Origin: Qipengyuania vulgaris
GTDB taxonomy: Bacteria > Pseudomonadota > Alphaproteobacteria > Sphingomonadales > Sphingomonadaceae
DNA: 64,000 nt
Direction of reading: 5' to 3'
Assembly: GCF_009827325.1 (NCBI RefSeq)
Contig: NZ_WTYC01000004.1
Span: 248,001-312,000, forward strand
Every line of letters begins with the position of its first letter. The stretch's first letter is position 1. Below, piece after piece: positions 39,580 through 48,163 of the stretch. The notes under the pieces were generated by a model. It was not told the origin of the DNA and ran no database searches. It worked only from the letters and a program-made list of their open reading frames with translations. The position numbers and the translations under genes are program-made.

Positions 39580-40796
39580 CAGCGATCGCACTCCCCGAAG
39601 ACAACGTCGATAGCGCCGAGAATTGCGGTGGCATCAGGCAACATGTGGCCCTTAGACATGAAATCCATTGCTTGCAGGTGGCTGAAAGCGGTTGGGCGGA
39701 TCTTGCAGCGGTAGGGTTTGTTCGAACCGTCACTCACAAGGTAGACGCCGAATTCCCCCTTGGGGCTCTCAGTTGCGACGTAAACTTCGCCTGCGGGAAC
39801 GTGAAAGCCTTCAGTATAGAGCTTGAAGTGGTGGATCAGCGCTTCCATCGATTGCTTCATTTCGGCACGCTTTGGCGGTGCAACCTTGCGGTCGTCGCTC
39901 GCCACGGGGCCGGATGGCATATCGCGCAGACACTGCTTGATGATCTTGGCGCTTTCGTAAACTTCCTTCACGCGCACCACGAAGCGATCGTAGCAGTCGG
40001 AGTTGGTACCGACCGGGATGCCGAACTCCATGCGGTCGTAGACATCATAAGGTTGCGACTTGCGCAGGTCCCAAGGAATGCCGGCCGCACGGATCATCGG
40101 GCCGGAGAAACCCCATGCCACTGCGTCGTCCTTGCTAACTACGGCGATATCGACGTTACGCTGCTTGAAGATGCGGTTGTCCAGCACAAGGCTCATTGCG
40201 TCCCCAAACAACTCGGGGAGCCGAGTATCCAGCCATTCGCCGATATCGACGAGGAGCTTTTCGGGAACATCCTGGTGCACTCCGCCCGGGCGGAACCAAG
40301 CGCTGTGCATGCGCGCACCGCTCGCCCGCTCGAAGAAGTTCATGCAGTCTTCGCGCAGCTCGAAGACCCACAGGTTCGGAGTCATCGCGCCGACGTCCAT
40401 TACGTGGGCGCCGATGTTGAGCATGTGGTTGCAGATGCGAGTCAGCTCGGCGAACAGGACACGAAGATACTGCGCTCGCTCGGGCACCTCCACATTGAGC
40501 AGCTTCTCTATCGCGAGGACGTAGCTGTGCTCCTGACACAGCGGACTGCAGTAATCGAGACGGTCGAAATAGGGCAGCGCCTGAAGATAGGTCTTATGCT
40601 CGATCAACTTTTCCGTGCCGCGGTGCAGAAGTCCGACATGCGGGTCGATCCGTTCGATAATCTCGCCGTCCAGTTCCATAACCATGCGCAGCACGCCGTG
40701 CGCCGCAGGGTGCTGGGGCCCGAAGTTGATCGTGTAGTTGGTGATCGTTTCGTCGCCGGTGGTCGGCGATTCCTCGATTTGCATTGCACTACTCAT
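39579..40796 (-). CDS. nuoD: NADH-quinone oxidoreductase subunit D
   Basis: The 49-kDa subunit that helps form the quinone site with NuoB. The 405-residue protein shows [45 protein letters not shown] and the C-terminal [13 protein letters not shown]. Stand-alone, not fused to NuoC. Its ATG overlaps the stop of the lipoprotein gene by 4 bp (ATGA). Confidence 0.97.
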   Translation of the reverse strand: MSSAMQIEESPTTGDETITNYTINFGPQHPAAHGVLRMVMELDGEIIERIDPHVGLLHRGTEKLIEHKTYLQALPYFDRLDYCSPLCQEHSYVLAIEKLLNVEVPERAQYLRVLFAELTRICNHMLNIGAHVMDVGAMTPNLWVFELREDCMNFFERASGARMHSAWFRPGGVHQDVPEKLLVDIGEWLDTRLPELFGDAMSLVLDNRIFKQRNVDIAVVSKDDAVAWGFSGPMIRAAGIPWDLRKSQPYDVYDRMEFGIPVGTNSDCYDRFVVRVKEVYESAKIIKQCLRDMPSGPVASDDRKVAPPKRAEMKQSMEALIHHFKLYTEGFHVPAGEVYVATESPKGEFGVYLVSDGSNKPYRCKIRPTAFSHLQAMDFMSKGHMLPDATAILGAIDVVFGECDR

Positions 40797-41335
40797 GCGC
40801 AGATCCAGTTGCCGGAATAATTTTGCGAATTGCCTGCCTCATCGGTAACCACGACATTGGCCGGGCGGCTTTGTTCTTCGCCTGCGGCCGGTGCAACCTC
40901 GACGGTGAAGCCCTCTCCGCTAAAGGTAGTGCCGGATTTGATCGCAGCCAGCCCGCCAGGCGCGGCGTCAGTCATGACGAGCGTATCACCCACGCGAACG
41001 ACAGCTTTTCCGGGTAATGTCGGTTCCTTCATACCTGCAGCGATCATCATCTCCTGATTGCCGACCATAAAGGTGCAACCACCTTCCCGCGGCCCAAGGT
41101 TCACTCCGCCTATATCGCCGAGGCGCTGAAGCTGGGTGAGGTTCGCTTCGGTTGGCGGTGTGTCTACGGCAACATTCGGCGCATTGGGGTCGGGCTGTGA
41201 CGGATCGAGTTGAGCGCCCGATTCCTGCTGACCGATACGGCTCGCAAAATCGTTAGCGCCTTCCTGCTCTTGTGCAGGTTGCTGAGAGCAGGCGGCTAGC
41301 GCAAAGACAAAAATCGGCAAGATCGTAGAACGCAT
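40793..41335 (-). CDS. Putative lipoprotein between nuoC and nuoD
   Basis: A 180-residue protein with a lipoprotein signal (FALAAC, Cys16), so likely anchored in the inner or outer membrane facing the periplasm. A Gln/Pro/Asp-rich linker (about 17-70) precedes a compact domain (about 75-180) with GGCTFMVG and a C-terminal NYSGNWIC, whose two Cys may pair. I do not recognise the family. The ATG shares a base with the nuoC stop (TAATG) and its stop overlaps the nuoD start (ATGA), so it is fully embedded in the nuo operon. Confidence 0.8.
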   Translation of the reverse strand: MRSTILPIFVFALAACSQQPAQEQEGANDFASRIGQQESGAQLDPSQPDPNAPNVAVDTPPTEANLTQLQRLGDIGGVNLGPREGGCTFMVGNQEMMIAAGMKEPTLPGKAVVRVGDTLVMTDAAPGGLAAIKSGTTFSGEGFTVEVAPAAGEEQSRPANVVVTDEAGNSQNYSGNWICA

Positions 41336-42240
41336 TACTGATCGTCCTTCTTTTTGACCTGAGCTTTGCGCTTAGGGGCGGCCTTCTTCGCAGTGCTCTT
41401 TTTCTTGGCCGGCTCCGTCGCCGTCGAAGTGTCTTTGGCCTTGCCTTTGCGCTTCGCACGATCAGGCTGATCTTCGGTCGGCGCAGGGGCGGGAACATCT
41501 TCGCCCGCATCCTCTTCGGCCGGCGCACCCGCGCTCACTTTTGCAGAGGCCTTTTTGTCTGTGTCCTTGCCCGCACCGGTATCGGAAGGCTTTTCCGTGA
41601 CCTTGGGGTCATCGACCGGTGAAGTGTTCGCCTTCTCGTCGCCAGGAAGGACGTAATCCGCACCCTCCCAAGGACTCATGAAATCGAACTGGCGAAGATC
41701 TTGCGCAAGCTCGACGGGTTCATAGACCACGCGCTTCTCGTCTTCGGAATAGCGCAGTTCGACGTAGCCAGTGAGCGGGAAGTCCTTGCGGAAGGGGTGA
41801 CCCTCGAAACCGTAATCCGTCAGGATGCGGCGCAGGTCGGTATTTCCATCGAACAGCACGCCGTACATGTCGAACACCTCACGCTCGAGCCAGCCAGCAT
41901 TCGGCCATAGCGTCGTAACGGTCGGCACCGGCGTATCCTCGGATGCGGTGCACTTGACCATGATGCGGCTGTTCTTCGTCAGGCTCAAAAGCATGTAGAC
42001 GACTTCGAACCGTTCGGCTCGGCTCGGATAATCGACCCCGGCGATCTCCATCAACTGCTGATAACCGTGATTGTCGCGCAGTATCCGCAAGGCATCTTCG
42101 ACCGAGCCGCGGCGCACGGTGAACAGGAGCTCCCCATGCTCTTCGCGGGTCTCAACAAGATGTTCCCCGAGCGCGCCCGAAAGCGTGCTGGCCAGCCCAT
42201 CGATCTGCGTGAAGCGGGGCGCGGAATGTAGTGTAGCCAT
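41335..42240 (-). CDS. nuoC: NADH-quinone oxidoreductase subunit C with long basic tail
   Basis: The 30-kDa subunit of the peripheral arm. Residues 1-205 form the normal domain with the signature [20 protein letters not shown]. About 97 further residues form a low-complexity tail rich in Lys, Ala, Pro, Asp and Glu, ending in a histone-H1-like Lys/Ala stretch ([20 protein letters not shown]). Such tails are not part of the core subunit. I chose ATG 42240, preceded by GAGG at 11 nt; a TTG at 42255 overlapping the nuoB stop is the alternative. Confidence 0.95.
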   Translation of the reverse strand: MATLHSAPRFTQIDGLASTLSGALGEHLVETREEHGELLFTVRRGSVEDALRILRDNHGYQQLMEIAGVDYPSRAERFEVVYMLLSLTKNSRIMVKCTASEDTPVPTVTTLWPNAGWLEREVFDMYGVLFDGNTDLRRILTDYGFEGHPFRKDFPLTGYVELRYSEDEKRVVYEPVELAQDLRQFDFMSPWEGADYVLPGDEKANTSPVDDPKVTEKPSDTGAGKDTDKKASAKVSAGAPAEEDAGEDVPAPAPTEDQPDRAKRKGKAKDTSTATEPAKKKSTAKKAAPKRKAQVKKKDDQ

Positions 42241-42251
42241 CACCTGTGCCC

Positions 42252-42803
42252 TCAACGCTCGATCGTACCCACGCGGCGGATTTTCCGCTGCAATTGCATG
42301 ACTCCATAAAGTAGTGCTTCGGCAGTCGGCGGGCAGCCAGGAACATAAATATCGACCGGCACGATCCGGTCGCAGCCGCGCACGACAGAATAGCTGTAAT
42401 GATAATAGCCGCCGCCATTCGCGCAGCTACCCATCGAGATGACGTATTTCGGCTCCGACATCTGGTCGTACACCTTGCGAAGTGCGGGGGCCATCTTGTT
42501 GCACAACGTACCGGCGACAATCATCACGTCGCTCTGGCGCGGGGACGCGCGTGGAGCAACGCCGAAACGCTCCATATCGTAACGTGGCATGTTCACGTGA
42601 ATCATCTCGACCGCGCAGCACGCGAGGCCAAAGGTCATCCACCACAGCGATCCGGTCCGGGCCCATTGGAACAGGTCTTCCGTCGAAGTAACAAGGAAGC
42701 CCTTGTCGTTCACTTCGGTCTGGAGCGCATTGAAATAGTCCGCGTCTGGACGACGGATTTCGCCGGGCTGTGCTGTGGGGGTTAGGGATTGGGGGGTATT
42801 CAT
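42252..42803 (-). CDS. nuoB: NADH-quinone oxidoreductase subunit B
   Basis: Carries cluster N2, the last Fe-S centre before quinone. The 183-residue protein shows the ligands in [24 protein letters not shown] and [15 protein letters not shown] chose ATG 42803, 4 bp past the nuoA stop; the open frame upstream to 42848 is inside nuoA. An N-terminal extension of about 35 residues precedes the core, as usual in alphaproteobacteria. Confidence 0.97.
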   Translation of the reverse strand: MNTPQSLTPTAQPGEIRRPDADYFNALQTEVNDKGFLVTSTEDLFQWARTGSLWWMTFGLACCAVEMIHVNMPRYDMERFGVAPRASPRQSDVMIVAGTLCNKMAPALRKVYDQMSEPKYVISMGSCANGGGYYHYSYSVVRGCDRIVPVDIYVPGCPPTAEALLYGVMQLQRKIRRVGTIER

Positions 42804-42807
42804 ATCG

Positions 42808-43182
42808 TCACTCCCACTCCAGCGCGCCGACTTTCCAGGCGTAGGCAAAACCGACGATCAGTTCGCCGAGGAATACCATCATGGTGATCCAACCCGGCCA
42901 CCCGGTCAGGTCTAGACTGACTGCCCATGGGAATAAAAATGCGGCTTCGAGGTCGAATATGATGAACAGGATCGCGACGAGGTAGAAGCGAACGTCGAAC
43001 TGGCTGCGCGGATCTTCGAATGCGGGAAAGCCGCACTCATACTCGCTGTACTTTTCTGCTGTAGGCTGATGCGTCCCGGTCAGACGCGAGACACCCATCG
43101 GCAGGAACACGAAGAGAGCCGAGAGGCCCGCCGCGATGAACAGGAAAATCAGGATCGGAAGATATTGTTCGAGGTCAACCAC
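42808..43182 (-). CDS. nuoA: NADH-quinone oxidoreductase subunit A
   Basis: Small membrane subunit of complex I and first gene of the operon. The 124-residue protein has three TM helices and the family loop [25 protein letters not shown] around TM2 with the conserved Cys and [11 protein letters not shown]. The start is a GTG at 43182 with a weak ribosome site (GGAA); no ATG is available in the proper place. The operon promoter should lie in 43183-43325, but no clear -35/-10 pair stands out. Confidence 0.95.
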   Translation of the reverse strand: MVDLEQYLPILIFLFIAAGLSALFVFLPMGVSRLTGTHQPTAEKYSEYECGFPAFEDPRSQFDVRFYLVAILFIIFDLEAAFLFPWAVSLDLTGWPGWITMMVFLGELIVGFAYAWKVGALEWE

Positions 43183-43325
43183 GTACGATTCCGTCAGGGG
43201 GAAGTTTGCGGGGCAGCCTCTAGGCTTCTAGCCGAGATGGTGCAAGGGCAAGGCGAAGAGGTTTTGCCGCCAAATTTTCAAGCGCAATTGAGTTTTCGTT
43301 AACTCGGCTTCAACATACGCTGCAC

Positions 43326-43835
43326 ATGATTTTTACGAGAGCAAACCCATCTATGGCTAAAATCGGTTTCATTGGCGCACTCTGTATTGGCCTAATCACA
43401 GCCTCCTCCCCGGCGACCGCTCAAAACGTCGTTGCCGACGTTGACCAGATTGCGGCAATCCTCGAAAGCGAAGGGTACCAAGCAAAGCTAATCGGTGAAA
43501 AAGATGACCGGTACATCAAGACCGGCATGTCCGGTTACAACTTCCTCATCCTCCCGTTCGATTGCGATGACGCCGGCGAGAATTGCAAGTCGGTACAGTT
43601 CTACATTGCCTTTGCGACCGAAACGGAGCCGACGCTTGAGGCAATGAATACTTACGCGTCTAGAAACCGCTTTGGCCGGATATACCTCGACGACGATCGG
43701 GATCCTGTAATCGAAATGGACATCGACCTTGAAGCAGGCGGAATGCCGAAAGAACTCTTCATGGACAATCTGGCTTACTGGGAAGCAATCATGGTCGCCT
43801 TTGCGGAGTTTTCGTTGGAGAATGATCGGAAATAA
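43326..43835 (+). CDS. YbjN-domain secreted protein
   Basis: A 169-residue exported protein. A signal peptide (GFIGALCIGLITASSPATA, then QN) ends near residue 33 from this start, or 24 if translation begins at the in-frame ATG 43353; neither start has a clear ribosome site. The mature part resembles the YbjN family (type III secretion chaperone-like fold): ILESEGYQAKLIGEKDDRYI and FYIAFATETEPTLEAMNTYA. Function is unknown. It diverges from nuoA and ends at a terminator shared with the convergent glycosyltransferase gene. Confidence 0.8.
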   Translation: MIFTRANPSMAKIGFIGALCIGLITASSPATAQNVVADVDQIAAILESEGYQAKLIGEKDDRYIKTGMSGYNFLILPFDCDDAGENCKSVQFYIAFATETEPTLEAMNTYASRNRFGRIYLDDDRDPVIEMDIDLEAGGMPKELFMDNLAYWEAIMVAFAEFSLENDRK

Positions 43836-43872
43836 TTGTTCCTGAGTTGGGCTATTTCCATGAGGATTGAAT

Positions 43873-43901
43873 AATCAGATTATCGATGAACTCTGATTTT
43901 T
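43873..43901 (+). terminator. Terminator of YbjN-like gene
   Basis: AATCAGA (43873-43879) and TCTGATT (43892-43898) form a 7-bp stem followed by more T, so a rho-independent terminator on the plus strand. It overlaps the end of the convergent glycosyltransferase gene. Confidence 0.65.
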
Positions 43902-44827
43902 CTCAAGGGTTTCGTCATTTCCAGAACCGCACCTACCAGCCTGTGATAAAATGCACGGGGTAAGAAGCATCGAATGAACTGTCGGCCGGTGACCGAAAGT
44001 TTCACGTCACCCTTCAATGGGCCATTCAACAGCATCCTTAAGGCAGCCATTCGGTTAAAAGGTGCGGTGTGAAATGCTCCAACCGTTCCCTCGTACGCAT
44101 AACGGCCCCTCTCGGACAGCAGTCCCCACGTTCGAAAACCTTTATACGCCTGCTTGAGATCGCCCCGATAATCTGCTGATCGTCCTTCCTGTGGAACGTC
44201 GAACCAGATACTCAGAGGCTCATCGATCCGCTCCCAATCAATTCCTTCAGCCTCGATCGCAAGGCAAAAATCGAGATCTTCTCCAACCAGAATATCGGGC
44301 CTGAACCGTACGTCGATTGCCGACTGGCGATCCACCACTAAGACAGAGGTCTGTATCATCTGGTTACGCGAGAAAAAATAGTGTTCGAGCGGCTCATCTG
44401 GATGCAGCGTTCCACCGGGCTTTAGCGCAGCACGTCCCTTACCGCGATCCACTATGGCAGGTGCGAAACCGGCAAACCTCGATTTGCTGGCGATCCGCTC
44501 TCTGAACCGCTCGAGCTTGGTGGGAAGAAACCGATCGTCACTGTCGAGAAACGCAAAGAACCGACCCCGTGCAATGTCCATGCCGGTGTTGCGCGCCGCT
44601 GAAGCTCCGGCATTTTCTTGGCGATGAACTACGATCCGCTCGTCTGCAAATTCGTCGATCACCGCAGCCAGTCTTGCGCCATCCTTCGAACCGTCATCGA
44701 CGATAACGATTTCGAAGTCGGTGAATGTTTGCGACAGGCAGGATTCGATCGCCTCACCAATCACGTCGGCGCGATTATACGCAGGAATTATGACCGAGAA
44801 AAAAGGGGGTTGGACGTTCTTGATCAT
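43880..44827 (-). CDS. Family 2 glycosyltransferase
   Basis: A 315-residue GT-A fold enzyme that transfers a sugar from a nucleotide sugar. Motifs are FSVIIPAYNRADVIGEAIES (residues 10-29), VDDGS, GASAARNTGMDIARG and the metal-binding AFLDSDD. The C-terminal region has no TM helix. It is the last gene of a minus-strand cassette (flippase, two sulfotransferases, this enzyme), so it probably adds a sugar to a surface glycan that is then sulfated or exported. The sugar specificity cannot be read from the sequence. Confidence 0.9.
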   Translation of the reverse strand: MIKNVQPPFFSVIIPAYNRADVIGEAIESCLSQTFTDFEIVIVDDGSKDGARLAAVIDEFADERIVVHRQENAGASAARNTGMDIARGRFFAFLDSDDRFLPTKLERFRERIASKSRFAGFAPAIVDRGKGRAALKPGGTLHPDEPLEHYFFSRNQMIQTSVLVVDRQSAIDVRFRPDILVGEDLDFCLAIEAEGIDWERIDEPLSIWFDVPQEGRSADYRGDLKQAYKGFRTWGLLSERGRYAYEGTVGAFHTAPFNRMAALRMLLNGPLKGDVKLSVTGRQFIRCFLPRAFYHRLVGAVLEMTKPLRKIRVHR

Positions 44828-44828
44828 C

Positions 44829-45752
44829 TCAGCTTCCCGCCATCATTTCTTGGTCCGCATCAGAATAGAAGTCATCCGCCATGATCGCGGGACCAGCTAT
44901 TGCAAACTGCTGGACAAGTTGGCGGTCAGGCCGAAACCTCGAATTTACGGCGGCTCGGAACTCATCCGAAATCGAAGGAGGAGCCTGATCGGGCGGTGAC
45001 ATCCGTTCCCGCAGGGCGTCGGCAAGGCGCGACTTGCCCCTTATGCCGAGCACATTCTTCAATTTCTTCGCTTGACGCAAGATCCGCGCGGCGTTGCCAG
45101 TCGCGACGAATTTGCGCGTATTCTGCACATTGAATGAGACAGTCTCTGACCCGACACCGAGAAAATCCTCGATTGCGCGCCAGACATCGTTAGGCTTATC
45201 GCGGATTAACGAGAAGTCGATGAGCAGGAACCGCTCGCGTGGGATGCATTCGAGCGCCCTGTACAATTGTGCGCCAACACGCAGCCTTTCGTCATAGAAT
45301 AGCGATTTGAGCTCCGGGCGCCGCGACCGCTTCGCTTCACGACGCCGTTCGTTACATGCCTGCAGCGCTTCTTCAGCGGATTCAATCGGTTCGAGATTCA
45401 TGAAACGCTCTTGCTGATGTAGCGAAAAGAACGCCTCCGCGTAGGATCGGAAGGTCACGAGAAACCGTGCGCTGGGAGAAAAATTGGAAATCTGTTCCAT
45501 CGCGCTGGGGGAATAGAGATAATCCGGTGTGGCATCGCAATAATACTTCACGCCTTCCTGTACGGGAAACAACTCGCGATATTTTTGCTCGCGTCCAACA
45601 AAATGGCCTGTCGAGCGATCATCATTGAAGAACCAGGGCTCTTTGACATCCGAGACGTGGATTTCCGAGTGCTGCGACAGCCAATTCGCGAGCGAAGTCG
45701 TCGCTCCCTTTGGCGTTCCCGGAATGAACAGATTAGGAGTACAATTTCCCAT
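44829..45752 (-). CDS. Sulfotransferase, paralogue 1
   Basis: A 307-residue PAPS-dependent sulfotransferase. It shows the 5'-phosphosulfate loop variant IPGTPKGATTSL (residues 10-21), the KEPWFFNDDR segment, and the 3'-phosphate region TFRSYAEAFFSLHQ. I chose ATG 45752 because it gives the same start relative to NLFIPGTPK as in the neighbouring paralogue; a GTG at 45791, overlapping the neighbour's stop (GTGA), is possible. It lies between its paralogue and the glycosyltransferase. The acceptor is probably a surface polysaccharide or glycolipid. Confidence 0.85.
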   Translation of the reverse strand: MGNCTPNLFIPGTPKGATTSLANWLSQHSEIHVSDVKEPWFFNDDRSTGHFVGREQKYRELFPVQEGVKYYCDATPDYLYSPSAMEQISNFSPSARFLVTFRSYAEAFFSLHQQERFMNLEPIESAEEALQACNERRREAKRSRRPELKSLFYDERLRVGAQLYRALECIPRERFLLIDFSLIRDKPNDVWRAIEDFLGVGSETVSFNVQNTRKFVATGNAARILRQAKKLKNVLGIRGKSRLADALRERMSPPDQAPPSISDEFRAAVNSRFRPDRQLVQQFAIAGPAIMADDFYSDADQEMMAGS

Positions 45753-45787
45753 TGATAGGATAGAACTGCTCTCTCTAGGAAAGGCAG

Positions 45788-46708
45788 TCACAGAATGTCG
45801 CTGCCTGCATTCGTGTAAAACCCTTCGGCCACCAAGGCTGGCCCGGCTTGAGCAAACTTCTCTACCAAGGCACGATCATATTCGAACTGTCGATTGATCT
45901 TTTCGGCCAGTTCCGGAGGCGGGGCCGGAGGCTCTGTGTCAGGCTTGGCGAAACGCAAACGAAGCTTGCGGGCAAGCCCAGTTCCGCGCCCCAAACCCAA
46001 AGCATTTCTCGCGGAGATGCCAAGCCTCAACATGCGATATACCACGCCATCAGCAGGCACGGTTTTGCGAGAATTTTTTCTGATGAACTCAATAGGCACT
46101 GGATCTAGTTCCAGGAATTCGCACATTCCCTCCCAAACCTTGTCCGGATTGCCCTTCACACGATCGAAATCGATGAATAGAATGTTGTCGCGATCCACGA
46201 ATTCAAGTGCGCGCAGAAGCTGGGCACCAACCCGCAGTCGCTCATCATAGTACAGTGATTTGCTGTAAGATTTCGGCCGCTTCCTGTCTCGCCTTCTCCG
46301 CTCTGGCGCGGCCGCGAAAGCTCGGACAGGATCTGCAATTGATTCCGTCTGCAAAAACCGTTCGTGTTGATGCAGCGAGAAGAACGTCTCCGCGTAATCA
46401 CGAAACGTGATGATGTGCTTAGCGTGAGGAGAAGTTTGCGCGATCGCCCTCAAAGCGTTCGGGGAAAAAAGATACCCTGGAGTAGCATCGCAATAATAGG
46501 TGACGTGCTCCCGTTTCGGAAATAGACTTCGATATGCCTCTTCATTCGACGCGAACCGAGAGTTCGAACGGTCATCGTTAAAGAAATGCGGCTCTTTAAC
46601 CGATGGAACATGGACCGAAGGATGTTGCGCGAGCCATGCGGCCAGCGACGTGGTCGCTGCCTTCGGGGTGCCTGGGATAAACAGATTGGGTATGGCACTA
46701 TCACTCAT
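45788..46708 (-). CDS. Sulfotransferase, paralogue 2
   Basis: A 306-residue PAPS-dependent sulfotransferase that aligns with the adjacent copy from end to end: NLFIPGTPKAATTSL, VKEP.FFNDDR, YYCDATP, FFSLHQHERF and YDERLRVGAQL are shared. The two arose by tandem duplication and have diverged to roughly half identity by eye. Its ATG (46708) overlaps the end of the flippase gene by 8 bp, so it is translated with it. Confidence 0.87.
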   Translation of the reverse strand: MSDSAIPNLFIPGTPKAATTSLAAWLAQHPSVHVPSVKEPHFFNDDRSNSRFASNEEAYRSLFPKREHVTYYCDATPGYLFSPNALRAIAQTSPHAKHIITFRDYAETFFSLHQHERFLQTESIADPVRAFAAAPERRRRDRKRPKSYSKSLYYDERLRVGAQLLRALEFVDRDNILFIDFDRVKGNPDKVWEGMCEFLELDPVPIEFIRKNSRKTVPADGVVYRMLRLGISARNALGLGRGTGLARKLRLRFAKPDTEPPAPPPELAEKINRQFEYDRALVEKFAQAGPALVAEGFYTNAGSDIL

Positions 46709-48047
46709 TTGAAATTTTTCTCGTACTCCTGAGATAACGTATTGCGACATAAAAAAACGTCAGGTTCCAAGCAAGCGTAGTCGCCGCGACCGCTCCTGCC
46801 GTTCCGTAAACGCCATAAAGGACCGTACAGATACATACGGCAATTGTCCCCAATATCGCGGCACCGGTGGTTATTGCGAGGACAAATCTCTCCTGCCCGG
46901 TAAACGCAAGAAGGAGAGCCGCCGGGCCAGATACGTTGTACACTACATGACCAAGTGACAGTACGAGCAGTACACCATGAAACTTGGAATATGCTGGATC
47001 GAATATTCCGAGCAAAAAGTCTCCCAATACAGCGTAGGCCGCAAAAACGGAGAAGCTCATTACGCCACCGACGATGCACGAAATCGCAAAGGTGTGACGT
47101 AATTCTGAAAAATTCTCTTTAGCAATGGCAGTCGAAATTTTCGGTGCGATCGCCTGATTAATACCAACTGAAATGATTGCCAGAAGGCCCGAAAGTTTTT
47201 GTGCCGAAAAATATGCACCTACATCAGCGGCGCCCAATAGGTAGCCTACCACCAGCACACCAATTTGACTCTGGACAGGCCAAACCAAAGCGATCCCCCA
47301 GAACGGGGCTGTCGAGCGTCGATAATCGCTTCGAATTTCTGTTTCGCGCTCCAAGGGGACGCCTGACGGAAGGCGCAAGCTGCGGATCCAGCCGACCACC
47401 TGCGACACGATTGCAAGCGAGAGCAAGCAAGCGAGGATTGAAATGGCCTCCGTCGAAGAAACCAGATTGGCCCTGAATTGCAAACCTGAAGCATCAAAGA
47501 GCAAGACGCCAAAAATGATGCAGATCAACAGACGCCAAATTATATCGCGGGGCAACATTCCATAAGCCAGCGATCCCTTCGCGCGGTAATAATTGGACAT
47601 GAATTCGGCGAATGCCATTAACATCGCAAGGCAAAGGGTAAGAAGCAATGCGGCACGCGGAAGCTTGGTAGAAAACTCCAATCCGAGCCAGATCGCGACC
47701 AAAGTTGTTATGACAGAGAATAGTGCGCCCGCAGCGATAAACTTCATCAGATTGCGCGACGCGAGCTTTAATGCAAACCGTGCCGAAGCGCCTTCATCAT
47801 TGATCGTCAAATACTTGGGAAAGTATTTCAGGACGATCCTGTGCTGCCCACCCAGTAGAAAAAATGACAAGATCGTCGCGAGGGAAAAGGCGATCGAAAA
47901 GCGACCAAACTCTTGAACCGAGGTTGCGCGCGCAACAGCGACGAAGGAAAGGAACGTGAAGAGCGCGCCGAAACCCTTGATCGCACCCGAAACCATGATG
48001 CTGGAAAGGAGCTTGCGGTGCCTGCCCAATATGCGCTGCACAAACAT
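46701..48047 (-). CDS. Polysaccharide flippase (Wzx/MATE-like)
   Basis: A 448-residue polytopic membrane protein with about 12 TM helices, of the oligosaccharide-flippase / polysaccharide-biosynthesis family. The N-terminus has the usual SGAIKGFGALFTFLSFVAVA and SVQEFGRFSIAFSLA segments. It would move a lipid-linked glycan across the inner membrane. It is first gene of the cassette with the two sulfotransferases and the glycosyltransferase; the sequence is more AT-rich than the flanks. No polymerase (Wzy) or initiating transferase is in the window. Confidence 0.85.
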   Translation of the reverse strand: MFVQRILGRHRKLLSSIMVSGAIKGFGALFTFLSFVAVARATSVQEFGRFSIAFSLATILSFFLLGGQHRIVLKYFPKYLTINDEGASARFALKLASRNLMKFIAAGALFSVITTLVAIWLGLEFSTKLPRAALLLTLCLAMLMAFAEFMSNYYRAKGSLAYGMLPRDIIWRLLICIIFGVLLFDASGLQFRANLVSSTEAISILACLLSLAIVSQVVGWIRSLRLPSGVPLERETEIRSDYRRSTAPFWGIALVWPVQSQIGVLVVGYLLGAADVGAYFSAQKLSGLLAIISVGINQAIAPKISTAIAKENFSELRHTFAISCIVGGVMSFSVFAAYAVLGDFLLGIFDPAYSKFHGVLLVLSLGHVVYNVSGPAALLLAFTGQERFVLAITTGAAILGTIAVCICTVLYGVYGTAGAVAATTLAWNLTFFYVAIRYLRSTRKISNE

Positions 48048-48126
48048 TTTGGGAGGGATACTCTGTAAATCGGATGTCGGAGCCGAGCCACTATCCGATG
48101 GCTAAAAGCTTTGCAAGGAGAGCAAT

Positions 48127-48149
48127 CCCGCTGGCACTCGGCCAGCGGG
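48127..48149 (-). terminator. Strong hairpin after aldehyde dehydrogenase gene
   Basis: A perfect 9-bp stem CCCGCTGGC / GCCAGCGGG with a 5-nt loop, 15 bp past the dehydrogenase stop on the minus strand. It is followed by ATTGCTCTCCTT, only moderately T-rich, so a probable but not classic terminator. It separates this gene from the glycan cassette. Confidence 0.6.
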
Positions 48150-48163
48150 CGGCAGCTTGCGCC

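Noticed and set aside
39558..40820. Open frame of 420 codons on the plus strand
   Set aside because: It is antisense to the whole of nuoD and has no family motif. nuoD is certain.
43836..48163. Glycan cassette as a prophage or transposon insertion
   Set aside because: No integrase, transposase, terminal repeats or tRNA target seen at either end. Only the AT-rich look and gene content suggest transfer.
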